64,000 nt of DNA from Streptomyces seoulensis (GTDB taxonomy: Bacteria > Actinomycetota > Actinomycetes > Streptomycetales > Streptomycetaceae), in contig CP054936.1 in the NCBI GenBank assembly GCA_013364255.1, forward strand, positions 6,218,353 through 6,282,352, read 5' to 3'. The number at the start of each line of letters is the position of its first letter. Position 1 is the stretch's first letter. Shown here in pieces: positions 50,655 through 59,460 of this stretch. The notes beneath the pieces were generated by a model, which had not been told where the DNA came from, did not search any database, and saw only the letters and a program-made list of their open reading frames with translations. The position numbers were made by a program, and so were the translations under genes.

Positions 50655-52130
50655 GTGCCCTCCATGAACGAACTCGTACGCCAGCACACCGCGCTCGACG
50701 ACTCCGACCTCGAGTGGCTCCACCTGCTGGTCTCGGAGTGGCAGCTGCTCTCCGACCTCTCCTTCGCCGACCTGGTCCTGTGGGTCCCCACGCTCGACGG
50801 CACCCGCTACGTCTCGGTCGCCCAGATGCGCCCGAACACCGGCCCGACCTCCTACCAGGACGACATGGTCGGCCACCTCGTGCCGCGCGGCCGCCGCCCG
50901 ATGCTGGACGCGGCGCTCGACGAGGGCCGGATCGTGCGCGAGGGCGACCCGGAGTGGCGCGAGGAGGTCCCGGTCCGCGTCGAGTCCATCCCGGTACGGC
51001 GCGAGGGCCGCGTCCTCGGCGTCATCGCGCGCAACACCAACCTGCTCACCGTGCGCACCCCGAGCCGGCTGGAGCTGACGTATCTCCAGAGCGCCTCCGA
51101 CCTGGCGCAGATGATCGCCGCCGGAACGTTCCCCTTCCCGGACCAGCAGGTCGACATGGACGCCTCGCCGCGCGTCGGCGACGGACTGATCCGGCTGGAC
51201 GCGGACGGCGTCGTCCAGTACGCCTCGCCGAACGCGCTCTCCGCCTACCACCGGCTCGGCCTCGCCTCCGACCTGGTCGGCCACCACCTCGGCGAGGCGA
51301 CGGCCGAACTGGCCCCGTCCCGCGCCCCCGTGGACGAGGCGCTGGTGAAGCTGGCCAGCGGCTGGGCGCCCCGCGAGTTCGAGATCGAGGCGAGCGACGG
51401 GGTGATCCAGTTCCGGGCCATCCCGCTCAAACCCAAGGGCACCCGCATCGGTTCGCTGGTGCTGCTCCGCGACGTCACCGAACTGCGCCGCCGCGAGCGT
51501 GAGTTGATCACCAAGGACGCGACGATCCGGGAGATCCACCACCGGGTCAAGAACAACCTCCAGACGGTGGCGGCCCTGCTCAGGCTGCAGGCCCGGCGGA
51601 TCGGCTCCGAGGGCGGACGGGAGGCCCTGGAGGAGGCCGTGCGCCGGGTCGGCTCGATCGCCATCGTGCATGAGACGCTGTCTCAGAACCTGGATGAGCG
51701 GGTGGAGTTCGACGAGATCGCCGACCGGGTGCTGGCGATGGTCGCGGAGATCTCGCCGGGCAAGGTGACCGGCCGGCGCACCGGCCGGTTCGGCATCCTG
51801 GACGCCGAGGTGGCCACGCCGCTGTCCATGGTGCTCACCGAGATCCTGCAGAACGCCCTGGAGCACGGCTTCCGGGAGGGCGACACCGGCACGGTCGAGG
51901 TCTCCGCGGTCCGCGGCGGCACCTCCCGCGAGTCCCGGCTGCTGGTCACCGTCCAGGACGACGGGGTGGGCCTGCCCGAGGACTTCGACCCGCACCGCTC
52001 GGGCAATCTCGGCCTCCAGATCGTACGAACCCTGGTCGAGGGGGAGTTGGGCGGTTCCTTCGACATGGTCCCGGCCCCGGACCGCGGTACGCGCGTGATC
52101 CTGGACCTCCCGGTCGAGGCCCACAAGTAA
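50655..52130 (+). CDS. PdtaS-like cytosolic sensor histidine kinase
   Basis: A 491-residue soluble kinase: N-terminal GAF-like domain (about 1-150), PAS domain (about 170-275), then a HisKA_2 dimerisation helix with the phospho-acceptor in IREIHHRVKNNLQTVAALL, and an HATPase_c domain (LTEILQNALEHGF as N box; DDGVGLPEDF; NLGLQIV). This is the arrangement of PdtaS of mycobacteria, which signals to an ANTAR-type RNA-binding response regulator. No response regulator gene is adjacent. A -10 box seven bases before the GTG suggests a leaderless message. A strong terminator follows. Confidence 0.9.
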   Translation: MPSMNELVRQHTALDDSDLEWLHLLVSEWQLLSDLSFADLVLWVPTLDGTRYVSVAQMRPNTGPTSYQDDMVGHLVPRGRRPMLDAALDEGRIVREGDPEWREEVPVRVESIPVRREGRVLGVIARNTNLLTVRTPSRLELTYLQSASDLAQMIAAGTFPFPDQQVDMDASPRVGDGLIRLDADGVVQYASPNALSAYHRLGLASDLVGHHLGEATAELAPSRAPVDEALVKLASGWAPREFEIEASDGVIQFRAIPLKPKGTRIGSLVLLRDVTELRRRERELITKDATIREIHHRVKNNLQTVAALLRLQARRIGSEGGREALEEAVRRVGSIAIVHETLSQNLDERVEFDEIADRVLAMVAEISPGKVTGRRTGRFGILDAEVATPLSMVLTEILQNALEHGFREGDTGTVEVSAVRGGTSRESRLLVTVQDDGVGLPEDFDPHRSGNLGLQIVRTLVEGELGGSFDMVPAPDRGTRVILDLPVEAHK

Positions 52131-52190
52131 CCGGGCCAGCGTCCGGGCCGTCGGGCCACGCCGGTGGGCCGCGGCAGGCGCACGGCAAAG

Positions 52191-52218
52191 AGCCCCGGAC
52201 CTCGAAAGGTCCGGGGCT
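52191..52218 (+). terminator. terminator after the sensor kinase
   Basis: AGCCCCGGACCT (52191-52202) and AGGTCCGGGGCT (52207-52218) with a CGAA tetraloop: perfect 12-bp stem. Confidence 0.88.
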
Positions 52219-52365
52219 AGTCGCTTCGTGCTTCCCCGTCGCGGGACGCCTCCGCTCGAAGAGCGGGGGGCCACCGGGGGGTACTGCGCGCTGCGGCTCG
52301 GGGGCGGGAGATGCGTACGCGCTGTACGCGCCGCCAAGCTCAGGCTGTCAGCGGGGTGGCTGTGG

Positions 52366-52623
52366 TCAGGCGGAGGCCTGACGAGCCCGGTTGCGGGCGG
52401 CGCGGCGCTTCATCGCGCGGCGCTCGTCCTCGCTGAGACCACCCCAGACGCCGGAGTCCTGACCGGACTCGAGCGCCCACTGCAGGCACTGCTCGATAAC
52501 CGGGCAGCGACGGCAGACGGCCTTGGCTTCCTCGATCTGCAGCAGCGCAGGACCGGTGTTGCCGATGGGGAAGAAGAGCTCGGGGTCTTCCTCGCGGCAA
52601 ACGGCGTTGTGACGCCAGTCCAT
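52366..52623 (-). CDS. wblE: WhiB-family protein WblE
   Basis: An 85-residue iron-sulfur regulator, orthologous to mycobacterial WhiB1. Cluster ligands are C9, C37, C40 and C46; the turn GVWGGLSEDERR and the basic tail RRAARNRARQA complete the domain. It is almost identical to S. coelicolor WblE. The ATG has GGAGAGG ten bases upstream. The upstream region (52624-52943) is long and contains a LacI-type palindrome; no gene lies there. WblE proteins bind the principal sigma factor; the regulon in Streptomyces is not well defined. Confidence 0.95.
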   Translation of the reverse strand: MDWRHNAVCREEDPELFFPIGNTGPALLQIEEAKAVCRRCPVIEQCLQWALESGQDSGVWGGLSEDERRAMKRRAARNRARQASA

Positions 52624-52666
52624 GGCTGCTACCTCTCCTTGGTATTACGTGCAAGTTGCTTGTGAA

Positions 52667-52680
52667 TGTGAACGCTTTCA
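52667..52680 (-). promoter_or_regulatory. cre/LacI-type palindrome upstream of wblE
   Basis: On the minus strand TGAAAGCGTTCACA fits the LacI/CcpA-type pattern TGWNANCGNTNWCA at every fixed position. It lies 44-57 bp before the wblE start. The rest of the 320-bp gap (52624-52943) holds no gene I can support. Confidence 0.5.
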
Positions 52681-52943
52681 CGAATCCCTCAACAAGTGAA
52701 GGGCCGACCGTCAGGTTTCCCTGGCGTGGTCCTGTGGATTGAAGAGGGGTTCCGGTGATCTCTGGGGCCCGTGTGGTTGGGCCGCCCCGATCGCCATGTA
52801 GAGACTCGCAAACCTCGGCGGCGGATACAACCCCTTCCGGAAAGTTTTTTTTGATTCCTCGGTGTCGACTAGGTCACAGCCGTACTTCCATGGGGTGGAC
52901 CCTGGCCTAAACGTTCGAGTGAAAGGACTTTCGGCCCTTCTAC

Positions 52944-53912
52944 TCACACAATCACACGCAGTGCACGGCGTACGCCTGTGAACGTCACGCTCGTTCGCAG
53001 TCCCAGGTGGTCGCCGTCCATCTGGAGGGGGAGCGGCACCTTCGAATGCAAGGTGAAGCGGCTCAGATCGTGCAGTGACAGGGCGTGCCGGCCCTGGGGT
53101 CCGCGTTCGGGGGACGAAGTGAGCAACTGCGTGCCATACCGGGCGACCGCGGCCGTGGAGAGCCGGCTGAGACCGAGCACGTCGAGGCCCGTGTCGAACG
53201 AGGCCTTAGGCGAGGTGTACATCGCGCGATTGCCGAGATACGTCCACGGCGAGGTGTTCGAGACTATGGCGACCACCAGATCGGCGACCGGGTCCTCGCC
53301 GTCCCGCCGCACGGTGATCGTGCCGTGCCGCCGGTTCGGCTCGCCGAGGAACTGGCGGACGACCTGCCGCACGTACAGCGCGTGCGTGGACTTCTTGCCG
53401 CGCTCGCGCTGCTGCTCGACCCGGCCGACCACGCCCGCGTCGAAGCCGAGGCCGGCGTTGAAGGTGAACCAGCGCTCGGGCACGGCGGCGTCCTCGGTGC
53501 CCGGCGTCCCGGAGGCCAGGCCCAGGCCGACCGTGCGCTCGCTGCCGTCCCGCAGGCCGTCCAGGATCGCGCCGGTGGCCTCCACCGCGTCGTTGGGCAG
53601 GCCCAGGGCGCGGGCGAAGACGTTGGTGGAGCCGCCGGGCACCACGGCGAGGCGGGGCAGCCGCTCGGGGTCGGGGCCGCGGTGCAGCAGGCCGTTGACC
53701 ACCTCGTTGACGGTGCCGTCGCCGCCGAGGGCCACCACCAGGTCGATCTCGCCGCTGTCCGCGGCCTGCCGGCCCAGGTCGCGGGCGTGGCCGCGGTACT
53801 CGGTGGTGACCGCCTCCAGCTTCATCTCGCTGGCGAGCGCGTGGATCAGGACGTCGCGCGTACGTGCGCTTGTGGTGGTTGCCGCCGGATTGACCACGAG
53901 AAGTGCACGCAT
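52944..53912 (-). CDS. diacylglycerol/sphingosine kinase-like (DAGK catalytic) protein
   Basis: A 322-residue lipid-kinase-fold protein. RALLVVNPAA at the N-terminus and the nucleotide-binding VVALGGDGTVNEVVNGL are the family signature; VVPGGSTNVFARALGLPND follows. Actinobacterial members phosphorylate diacylglycerol or related lipids, but the substrate cannot be told here. No signal peptide. The ATG at 53912 is supported by a TACCCT -10 box seven bases upstream, making the message leaderless. It is divergent from a small membrane protein gene. Confidence 0.88.
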   Translation of the reverse strand: MRALLVVNPAATTTSARTRDVLIHALASEMKLEAVTTEYRGHARDLGRQAADSGEIDLVVALGGDGTVNEVVNGLLHRGPDPERLPRLAVVPGGSTNVFARALGLPNDAVEATGAILDGLRDGSERTVGLGLASGTPGTEDAAVPERWFTFNAGLGFDAGVVGRVEQQRERGKKSTHALYVRQVVRQFLGEPNRRHGTITVRRDGEDPVADLVVAIVSNTSPWTYLGNRAMYTSPKASFDTGLDVLGLSRLSTAAVARYGTQLLTSSPERGPQGRHALSLHDLSRFTLHSKVPLPLQMDGDHLGLRTSVTFTGVRRALRVIV

Positions 53913-53919
53913 GGGTTGC

Positions 53920-53925
53920 AGGGTA
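53920..53925 (-). promoter_or_regulatory. -10 element of the leaderless DAGK-like gene
   Basis: TACCCT on the minus strand, seven bases before the ATG at 53912. Confidence 0.5.
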
Positions 53926-54035
53926 CCTACTGGGCAGTACTCCGCCCAGGCCGAGGTAGGGATCGGGTAAGAGGGGGGGCGTGAGCCCGGACACGGCGGC
54001 GCGGCCCGCACGGCCCGCGCCCGGGGCCCGAGGGC

Positions 54036-54041
54036 TACTCT
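54036..54041 (+). promoter_or_regulatory. -10 element of the leaderless small-membrane-protein gene
   Basis: TACTCT, six bases before the GTG at 54048. Confidence 0.5.
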
Positions 54042-54047
54042 TCAGGG

Positions 54048-54548
54048 GTGAGCAGTCAGCAGAAACCCGTTCCCGGCGCCGCCGACACCACGGACCCCAC
54101 CGACACCGCGGACACCGCCGACACCACGACGGACACCGCCGGGCCGCGGCCGCGGCGGCTGACGTACGCGGCCGCGCTGTCCGCGCTGGAGGCGCTCGCG
54201 CTGATCGTGGGCGGGGTCTGGATGCTCGTCCTCGGCGTCACGGGTGACGACCGGCAGCAGGCCGTCACCGGCGGGATCACCGTCCTGGTGCTCGCGCTGC
54301 TGCCGCTGCTGGCCGCCCGGGGGCTGCTGCTGCGGCGCGGCTGGAGCCGCGGACCGGCCGTCATCACCCAGATCATGGCGCTGCCCGTCGCCTACAGCCT
54401 GCTCAAGGCGGACGGCCTGGCCGTCCCGGCCGGCATCGCGCTCGCGGCGGTCGCGGTGACGTCGCTGGTCCTGCTGGTCAACCCGGCGACGACCCAGGCC
54501 CTCGGCATCAGGGGTCCGGGCCGAACCCAGGAGAGCGACCAGCGCTGA
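54048..54548 (+). CDS. small four-span membrane protein
   Basis: A 166-residue protein. The first 35 residues are a Thr/Asp-rich tail with DTADTADTT repeats; after a basic PRPRRL come four hydrophobic segments (about 40-62, 72-92, 102-118, 124-145) and a short polar end. No family motif is evident. The GTG start is supported by a TACTCT -10 box six bases upstream. It is divergent from the lipid-kinase gene. An actinobacterial membrane protein of unknown role is all that can be said. Confidence 0.75.
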   Translation: MSSQQKPVPGAADTTDPTDTADTADTTTDTAGPRPRRLTYAAALSALEALALIVGGVWMLVLGVTGDDRQQAVTGGITVLVLALLPLLAARGLLLRRGWSRGPAVITQIMALPVAYSLLKADGLAVPAGIALAAVAVTSLVLLVNPATTQALGIRGPGRTQESDQR

Positions 54549-54596
54549 GCGGCCGGCACCGATCAACCGGCACTGCTCGATCGGCACTACTCATCC

Positions 54597-54643
54597 GGCA
54601 CTGATCGGTCAGCGGCGATCGGTCAGCGGCGATCGGCCGGCAC
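54597..54643. repeat. tandem ATCGGTCAGCGGCG and GGCACT repeats
   Basis: ATCGGTCAGCGGCG occurs twice in tandem (54604-54617, 54618-54631) plus a partial copy. GGCACT/GGCACC recurs five times between 54554 and 54643. It fills most of the 185-bp gap between the small membrane protein and sigH; no hairpin terminator is obvious. Confidence 0.75.
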
Positions 54644-54733
54644 TGAGCGGTCGGCGCCGGCGGCACGGCCCCGCGCGGGCGGGCGTGCGTGCCGCTCGGT
54701 CAGGTCAGGGAACGTGCGGCCGCCGCACCGCCG

Positions 54734-55873
54734 TCACTCCTCCACCAGCAGTTTCTCCCGCAGCTGGGCCAGGGTGCGGGCCAGCAGCCGGGAGACGTGC
54801 ATCTGCGAGATGCCGACCTCCTGCGCGATCTGCGACTGGGTCATGTTGCCGAAGAAGCGCAGCAGCAGGATCCGCTTCTCGCGCGGCGGGAGGTCCTCCA
54901 GCAGCGGCTTCAGCGACTCGCGGTACTCCACGCCCTCCAGCGCCTCGTCCTCCGCGCCGAGGGTGTCCGCGACCGCCGGGGACTCGTCGTCCGTGTCGGG
55001 GACGTCCAGGGACAGCGTGGAGTAGGCGTTGGCCGACTCCAGGCCCTCCAGGACCTCCTCCTCGGAGATGGCGAGCTTCTCCGCCAGCTCGTGCACCGTG
55101 GGGGAGCGGCCGTGCAGCTGGGACAGCTCCGCGGTCGCCGTGGTGAGCGCGAGCCGCAGCTCCTGGAGACGGCGCGGCACCCGCACCGCCCAGCCCTTGT
55201 CCCGGAAGTGCCGCTTGATCTCGCCGACCACCGTCGGGGTCGCGTAGGTGGAGAACTCCACCCCGCGCTCCGGGTCGAACCGGTCGACCGACTTGATCAG
55301 GCCGATGGTGGCGACCTGGGTGAGGTCGTCCAGCGGCTCCCCGCGGTTGCGGAAGCGCCGCGCCAGGTGCTCGACGAGCGGAAGGTGCATGCGGACCAGC
55401 TGGTTGCGCAGCTCCGCGTACCGCGGGTCGCCGTCGCCCAGGGCGCGCAGCTCCACGAACATCACGCGTGCTCCACTGCGGTCGTGCGCGTCGTGATGCG
55501 TGCCGTGCACGCGGGAGACGCTCGGCGCGCCGTCCTCGGAGTTCCGCTCGTGCTCGCCCATCGTCCCGCCCGTCGCCCTTCCCCGGGCCCCCGCCCCCGG
55601 CGAGGCGGGGGCGGCGGGGCCCCTCCGCCCCGCGGCGTCCTCCGGACGCGCGCCCGGGGAAGCGGTCCCCGGGCCTTCGTCGTCCGGATGCGGCCTGGCC
55701 TGCTCGGGGATGCCGTCGATGCCGCCGGCCGGCCGCGGGGCCCCCGCCGGGCCGTCCGGGCCGTCCTCGGCCGGGGTCCCGGCCCCGTCCGCGCGGGGCG
55801 GCCTCCCGCCCTCGCCCGGCCGTTCCCATGTGCCGCGCTCTTCGTCCCGCACCGGCCCGTCCCCGTTCCTCAC
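54734..55873 (-). CDS. sigH: SigB/SigF-type stress sigma factor SigH
   Basis: Alternative sigma factor of the SigB-like group with roles in osmotic stress and development in S. coelicolor. Regions 2 (LPLVEHLARRFRNRGEPLDDLTQVA; landmark), 3 and 4 (ILLLRFFGNMTQSQIAQEVGISQMHVSRLLARTL) are complete. The N-terminus is multiform: the GTG at 55873 overlaps the anti-sigma stop (GTGA) and gives 379 residues with a Pro/Gly-rich extension; ATG 55561 gives a 275-residue core protein. The frame stays open upstream through the whole of rshA to 56422, as would be needed for the still longer forms reported for S. coelicolor. Confidence 0.93.
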   Translation of the reverse strand: MRNGDGPVRDEERGTWERPGEGGRPPRADGAGTPAEDGPDGPAGAPRPAGGIDGIPEQARPHPDDEGPGTASPGARPEDAAGRRGPAAPASPGAGARGRATGGTMGEHERNSEDGAPSVSRVHGTHHDAHDRSGARVMFVELRALGDGDPRYAELRNQLVRMHLPLVEHLARRFRNRGEPLDDLTQVATIGLIKSVDRFDPERGVEFSTYATPTVVGEIKRHFRDKGWAVRVPRRLQELRLALTTATAELSQLHGRSPTVHELAEKLAISEEEVLEGLESANAYSTLSLDVPDTDDESPAVADTLGAEDEALEGVEYRESLKPLLEDLPPREKRILLLRFFGNMTQSQIAQEVGISQMHVSRLLARTLAQLREKLLVEE

Positions 55874-56286
55874 GCCGGCCCGGGTCCCGCGCCGCGCTGT
55901 TTGTAGAGGCTGATCGAAACGGTCTTGTCCTCGTCCACCGCGGAGGAGACCTTGCCCGCGAGCGCGGACAGCACGGTCCAGGCGAAGGTGTCCCGCGAGG
56001 GCGCGTGGCCGTCCGTGGTGGGGGCCGAGACCGTGACCTCCAGCGAGTCGTCGACCAGCCGGAAGACACAGCTGAGCACCGAGCCGGGCACGGCCTGCTG
56101 AAGCAGGATCGCGCAGGCCTCGTCCACCGCGATGCGCAGGTCCTCGATCTCGTCCAGGGTGAAGTCCAAACGGGCCGCGAGGCCGGCCGTGGCCGTCCGC
56201 AGCACCGACAGGTAGGCACCCGCAGCCGGCAGCCGGACCTCCACGAAGTCCTGGTTCGCCGCGGGCTCGCCTGCGATCTGGGACAC
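55870..56286 (-). CDS. rshA: anti-sigma factor RshA/UshX (RsbW-like), partner of SigH
   Basis: A 138-residue serine-kinase-like anti-sigma factor. The ATP fold is recognised from the N box region IEDLRIAVDEACAILLQQ and the C-terminal VLSALAGKVSSAVDEDKTVSISLYK. It binds SigH; known names are PrsH, UshX and RshA. The GTG start has GGAGGTGAGG upstream. Its end overlaps the sigH start by four bases, so anti-sigma and sigma are translated together. An anti-anti-sigma gene is not adjacent. The promoter of the operon must lie in 56287-56535. Confidence 0.93.
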   Translation of the reverse strand: MSQIAGEPAANQDFVEVRLPAAGAYLSVLRTATAGLAARLDFTLDEIEDLRIAVDEACAILLQQAVPGSVLSCVFRLVDDSLEVTVSAPTTDGHAPSRDTFAWTVLSALAGKVSSAVDEDKTVSISLYKQRGAGPGPA

Positions 56287-56535
56287 CCTCACCTCCAAGG
56301 TGGTACAAGCTTTTTCGGGGCCGAGGGTCGCCCCCCGGGTCACGCGACGCGTGGTTCAGCGGTGACGCTACCGCGCTCTCGACATTACTGTCCCTGGGAC
56401 CCCGACCCCGGCTGTCACTCATAGTAAACGTACGAATACGCTCCGTGTCTAGGGGTGTGGCGGCCTCAAATGGGAACAGCGCGCGCCGGGTTGACGTACC
56501 CAGGCGTCACACCCTCGAACCGTCCGGAGCCCTGG

Positions 56536-56796
56536 TCACACGAGTACGTGATCCACGAAGCACCAGCGCCAGTCCTCACCCGGCTCGAACGTCCGCATCA
56601 CCGGGTGCCCGGTGTCCTTGTGGTGCTTGGTGGCGTGCTGATTCGGCGAGGAGTCGCAGCACCCCACGTGCCCGCAGGTCAGGCACAGCCGCAGCTGGAC
56701 CGGGTGCGTGCCGTCGGCCAGGCACTCCAGGCACGTCTCGCTGCGGGGGTCGGGCTCCGGATTCGGCAGCGCGCCGGTGTGCGTGCACTGTTTCAT
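56536..56796 (-). CDS. UBP-type zinc-finger protein
   Basis: An 86-residue stand-alone ZnF-UBP domain, the fold that in eukaryotes binds the ubiquitin C-terminus. Cys/His ligands are spread over CTHTG, CLECL, CLTCGHVGCCDSS, HATKHH and GHPVM, ending in EDWRWCFVD. Ubiquitin is absent; actinobacteria possess the prokaryotic ubiquitin-like protein Pup, but no link to this domain is established. It is divergent from the antiporter gene and upstream of the rshA-sigH promoter on the same strand. Confidence 0.9.
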   Translation of the reverse strand: MKQCTHTGALPNPEPDPRSETCLECLADGTHPVQLRLCLTCGHVGCCDSSPNQHATKHHKDTGHPVMRTFEPGEDWRWCFVDHVLV

Positions 56797-56877
56797 GATT
56801 GCCAGATTACGACTTCCCCGCGCGCGACCACGCGGAACGGGCGGACGGGACGGGACGACGATGGGCGGGCGAGGACG

Positions 56878-58473
56878 ATGGACGTGATGCCGCTGCTGTT
56901 GCTGGTGGCGGGCAGCGCCGCGGTGGCCGGGGCGGCCCGGCGCACCCCGGTGCCGGCGCCGCTGCTGCTGGTCGCCGCGGGGCTGGCGGTTTCCTACCTC
57001 CCCGGGGTGCCCGACTACACCCTCGACCCGGCGGTCGTCCTGCCGCTGCTGCTGCCCCCGCTGCTGTACACCTCGGCCATCGACAGCTCCTACCTGGACC
57101 TGCGCGCCCAGGTGCGGCCGGTGGCGCTGCTCTCGGTCGGATACGTGCTCTTCGCGACCTTCGCGGTCGGCTGGGCCGCCTACCTGCTCGTGCCGGGCCT
57201 GCCGCTGACGGCCGCCCTGGTACTGGGCGCGGTGGTGGCGCCGCCGGACGCGGTCGCGGCGACGGCGGTGGCCCGCCGGGTCGGACTGCCCTCGCGCATC
57301 ACCACGATCCTCCAGGGCGAGTCCCTGCTGAACGACGCCACCGCGATCACCGCCTACAAGGTCGCCCTGGCCGCCGCGGTCGGCGAGAGCGCGACGTGGG
57401 CCGGGGGAGTGGAGGAGTTCCTGCTCGCGGCGTTCGGCGGCGTCGGCGTAGGACTGGTGCTGATGGCGCCGCTGCACTGGCTGCGCACCCATCTGAAGGA
57501 GGCGCTCCTGCAGAACAGCCTCTCGCTGCTGATCCCGTTCGTCGCCTACGGCGTCGCCGAGCAGGTGCACGCCTCCGGGGTGCTCGCGGTCGTCACCGTC
57601 GCCCTCTACCTCGGGCACCGCGCGTGGGAGGTCGACTTCGCCACCCGGCTCCAGGAGGAGGCCGTGTGGAAGATGGTCGCCTTCGTCCTGGAGTCCGCGG
57701 TCTTCGCGCTCATCGGGCTCCAGCTGCCGGTCGTGGTCCGCGGACTCGACACGTATGCGGGCGCCGACGCCGTCCTGTACGCGGTCGTGCTCTTCCTGGT
57801 CGTCGTCGCGGCCCGGTTCGTGTGGGTGTACCCGGCGGCGTTCCTGCCCCGGCTGCTGTCCCGGCGGGTGCGGGAGCGGGAGGAGAACCCCACCTGGAGG
57901 GGCGCCATGGTCACCGCCTGGGCCGGGATGCGGGGCGTGGTGTCCCTGGCCATCGCCTTCTCCATCCCGCTCACGGTGCACGGCGGCGGCCCCTTCCCGC
58001 AGCGCAACCTGCTGCTGTTCCTGACCTTCACCACCGTCATCGGCACCCTGGTCGTCCAGGGCCTGACCCTGCCCCCGCTGATCCGCCTGCTGAGGTTCCC
58101 CGGCCACGACGAGCGGGCCGCCACCCTCGCCGAGGCGAACGCCCAGGCACAGGCCTCGCTGGCCGCCGAACGGCGCCTGGAGGAACTGCTCGCCGACGAG
58201 CGCAACACCCTTCCCCCGCCGCTGGCCGAACGGCTCCGCGCCGTCCTGGAGCGCCGCCGCAACGCCGTCTGGGAACGCCTCGGCCAGACCAACCCCGTCA
58301 CCGGCGAGTCGGTCGACGACACCTACCGGCGCCTGTCCCGGGACATGATCGGCGCCGAGCGGGAGGTCTTCGTCCGGCTGCGCGACGGCCGCTACATCGA
58401 CGACGAGATGCTGCGCGTGCTGCTGCGCCGGCTGGACCTGGAGGAGGCGGCCGTCTACCGAGAGACGGCGTGA
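56878..58473 (+). CDS. Na+/H+ antiporter of the CPA1 (NhaP) family
   Basis: A 531-residue transporter with 12 or so membrane spans and a soluble C-terminal tail of about 110 residues. The ion site is the ND pair of ESLLNDATAI, and PPDAVAATAVARRVGLP is the other family signature. MVTAWAGMRGVVSLAIAF marks the re-entrant region of CPA1 exchangers. The tail (LEANAQAQASLAAERRLEELLADERN-type helix) is coiled and probably regulatory. The ATG at 56878 has GAGG three bases upstream; GTG 56884 or ATG 56887 are alternatives. Confidence 0.9.
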   Translation: MDVMPLLLLVAGSAAVAGAARRTPVPAPLLLVAAGLAVSYLPGVPDYTLDPAVVLPLLLPPLLYTSAIDSSYLDLRAQVRPVALLSVGYVLFATFAVGWAAYLLVPGLPLTAALVLGAVVAPPDAVAATAVARRVGLPSRITTILQGESLLNDATAITAYKVALAAAVGESATWAGGVEEFLLAAFGGVGVGLVLMAPLHWLRTHLKEALLQNSLSLLIPFVAYGVAEQVHASGVLAVVTVALYLGHRAWEVDFATRLQEEAVWKMVAFVLESAVFALIGLQLPVVVRGLDTYAGADAVLYAVVLFLVVVAARFVWVYPAAFLPRLLSRRVREREENPTWRGAMVTAWAGMRGVVSLAIAFSIPLTVHGGGPFPQRNLLLFLTFTTVIGTLVVQGLTLPPLIRLLRFPGHDERAATLAEANAQAQASLAAERRLEELLADERNTLPPPLAERLRAVLERRRNAVWERLGQTNPVTGESVDDTYRRLSRDMIGAEREVFVRLRDGRYIDDEMLRVLLRRLDLEEAAVYRETA

Positions 58474-58509
58474 GGCCGCCTCCCCGGAGCCCCGCGCCGA
58501 GGGGGCGGC

Positions 58510-59448
58510 TCAGGGCTCGTCCGGGAAGGGGCGGCCCGTGACGACCGCCGCGAGCGTCGTCCCGCGCGCGAAGGCGCCCTCGGCCGCCAGGGCGGCCAGC
58601 GCGTACAGCAGCTTGGCGACGTAGAGGCGCTCGACCGGCACGCCGTGGCGGGCGGTGAAGTCCGCGGCGAAGGACTCCAGCTCGGGCGTGGTGCGGGCGT
58701 AGCCGCCGAAGTGGAAACGCTCGTCCAGCGACCAGTCGCCCCGGCGCCCGCCGAAGGACCCCTCCTGCAAGGCCCGCACGTCTGCGCCCAGGAAGCCGCC
58801 CTTCAGGACCGGTACGCCCAGGGCGCGCCGGCCGGGCGGCAGCCCGGCGGCCAGGCCCGCGAGGGTGCCGCCGGTGCCGCAGGCCACCGCGGCGACGTCG
58901 GCGTGCGCGCCCAGCTCCGCGCCCAGCGCGCGGCAGCCGCGCACGGCGAGCGCGTTGCTGCCGCCCTCCGGCACGACGTGCGCCTCCCGCGCCCCGACCG
59001 CCGCCAGCACCTTCGCCAGGGTCTCCGGCTCGGCCTTGCGGCGGTACGTCGAGCGGTCGAGGAAGTGCAGCCGCATCCCGTCGGCCGCGCACCGGGCCAG
59101 GGACGGGTTCAGGGGGCGGTCGGCCAGCTCCTGCCCGCGCACCACGCCGACGGTGGACAGACCGAGCAGCCGGCCCGCCGCCGCGGTGGCGCGCAGATGG
59201 TTGGAGTACGCGCCGCCGAAGGTGACGATCGTCCGCCCGTCCGCGGCCTGGAGGTTCGGCGCGAGCTTGCGCCACTTGTTGCCGATCAGCTCCGGGTGGA
59301 TCAGGTCGTCCCGCTTGAGCAGCAGCCGCAGCCCGCGCCGGGTGAAACGGTCGTCGGCCAGCTCCTGCAACGGGGACGGTAGCCGGGGAGCCAAGACGGC
59401 GGGACCGGCGGGACCGGCGGGGCTGGCGGGGTCGGCGGAGCTGGTCAC
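58510..59448 (-). CDS. PLP-dependent ACC deaminase/D-cysteine desulfhydrase family protein
   Basis: A 312-residue fold-type II PLP enzyme. The cofactor lysine is in LIGNKWRKL (near residue 60); FGGAYSNHLRATAAAG binds phosphate-side substrate groups and VACGTGGTLAGLAAGL is the PLP phosphate loop. The family includes 1-aminocyclopropane-1-carboxylate deaminase and D-cysteine desulfhydrase, which cannot be separated here. The GTG start follows GACAAT after six bases, a leaderless arrangement. It is convergent with the antiporter gene and divergent from the encapsulin gene. Confidence 0.85.
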   Translation of the reverse strand: MTSSADPASPAGPAGPAVLAPRLPSPLQELADDRFTRRGLRLLLKRDDLIHPELIGNKWRKLAPNLQAADGRTIVTFGGAYSNHLRATAAAGRLLGLSTVGVVRGQELADRPLNPSLARCAADGMRLHFLDRSTYRRKAEPETLAKVLAAVGAREAHVVPEGGSNALAVRGCRALGAELGAHADVAAVACGTGGTLAGLAAGLPPGRRALGVPVLKGGFLGADVRALQEGSFGGRRGDWSLDERFHFGGYARTTPELESFAADFTARHGVPVERLYVAKLLYALAALAAEGAFARGTTLAAVVTGRPFPDEP

Positions 59449-59454
59449 CGGGCC

Positions 59455-59460
59455 ATTGTC
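59455..59460 (-). promoter_or_regulatory. -10 element of the leaderless PLP-enzyme gene
   Basis: GACAAT on the minus strand, six bases before the GTG at 59448. Confidence 0.4.

Noticed and set aside
52711..52947. 78-codon minus-strand frame upstream of wblE
   Set aside because: No ribosome site, third-position G+C not raised, overlaps the DAGK-like 3' end and the regulatory region.
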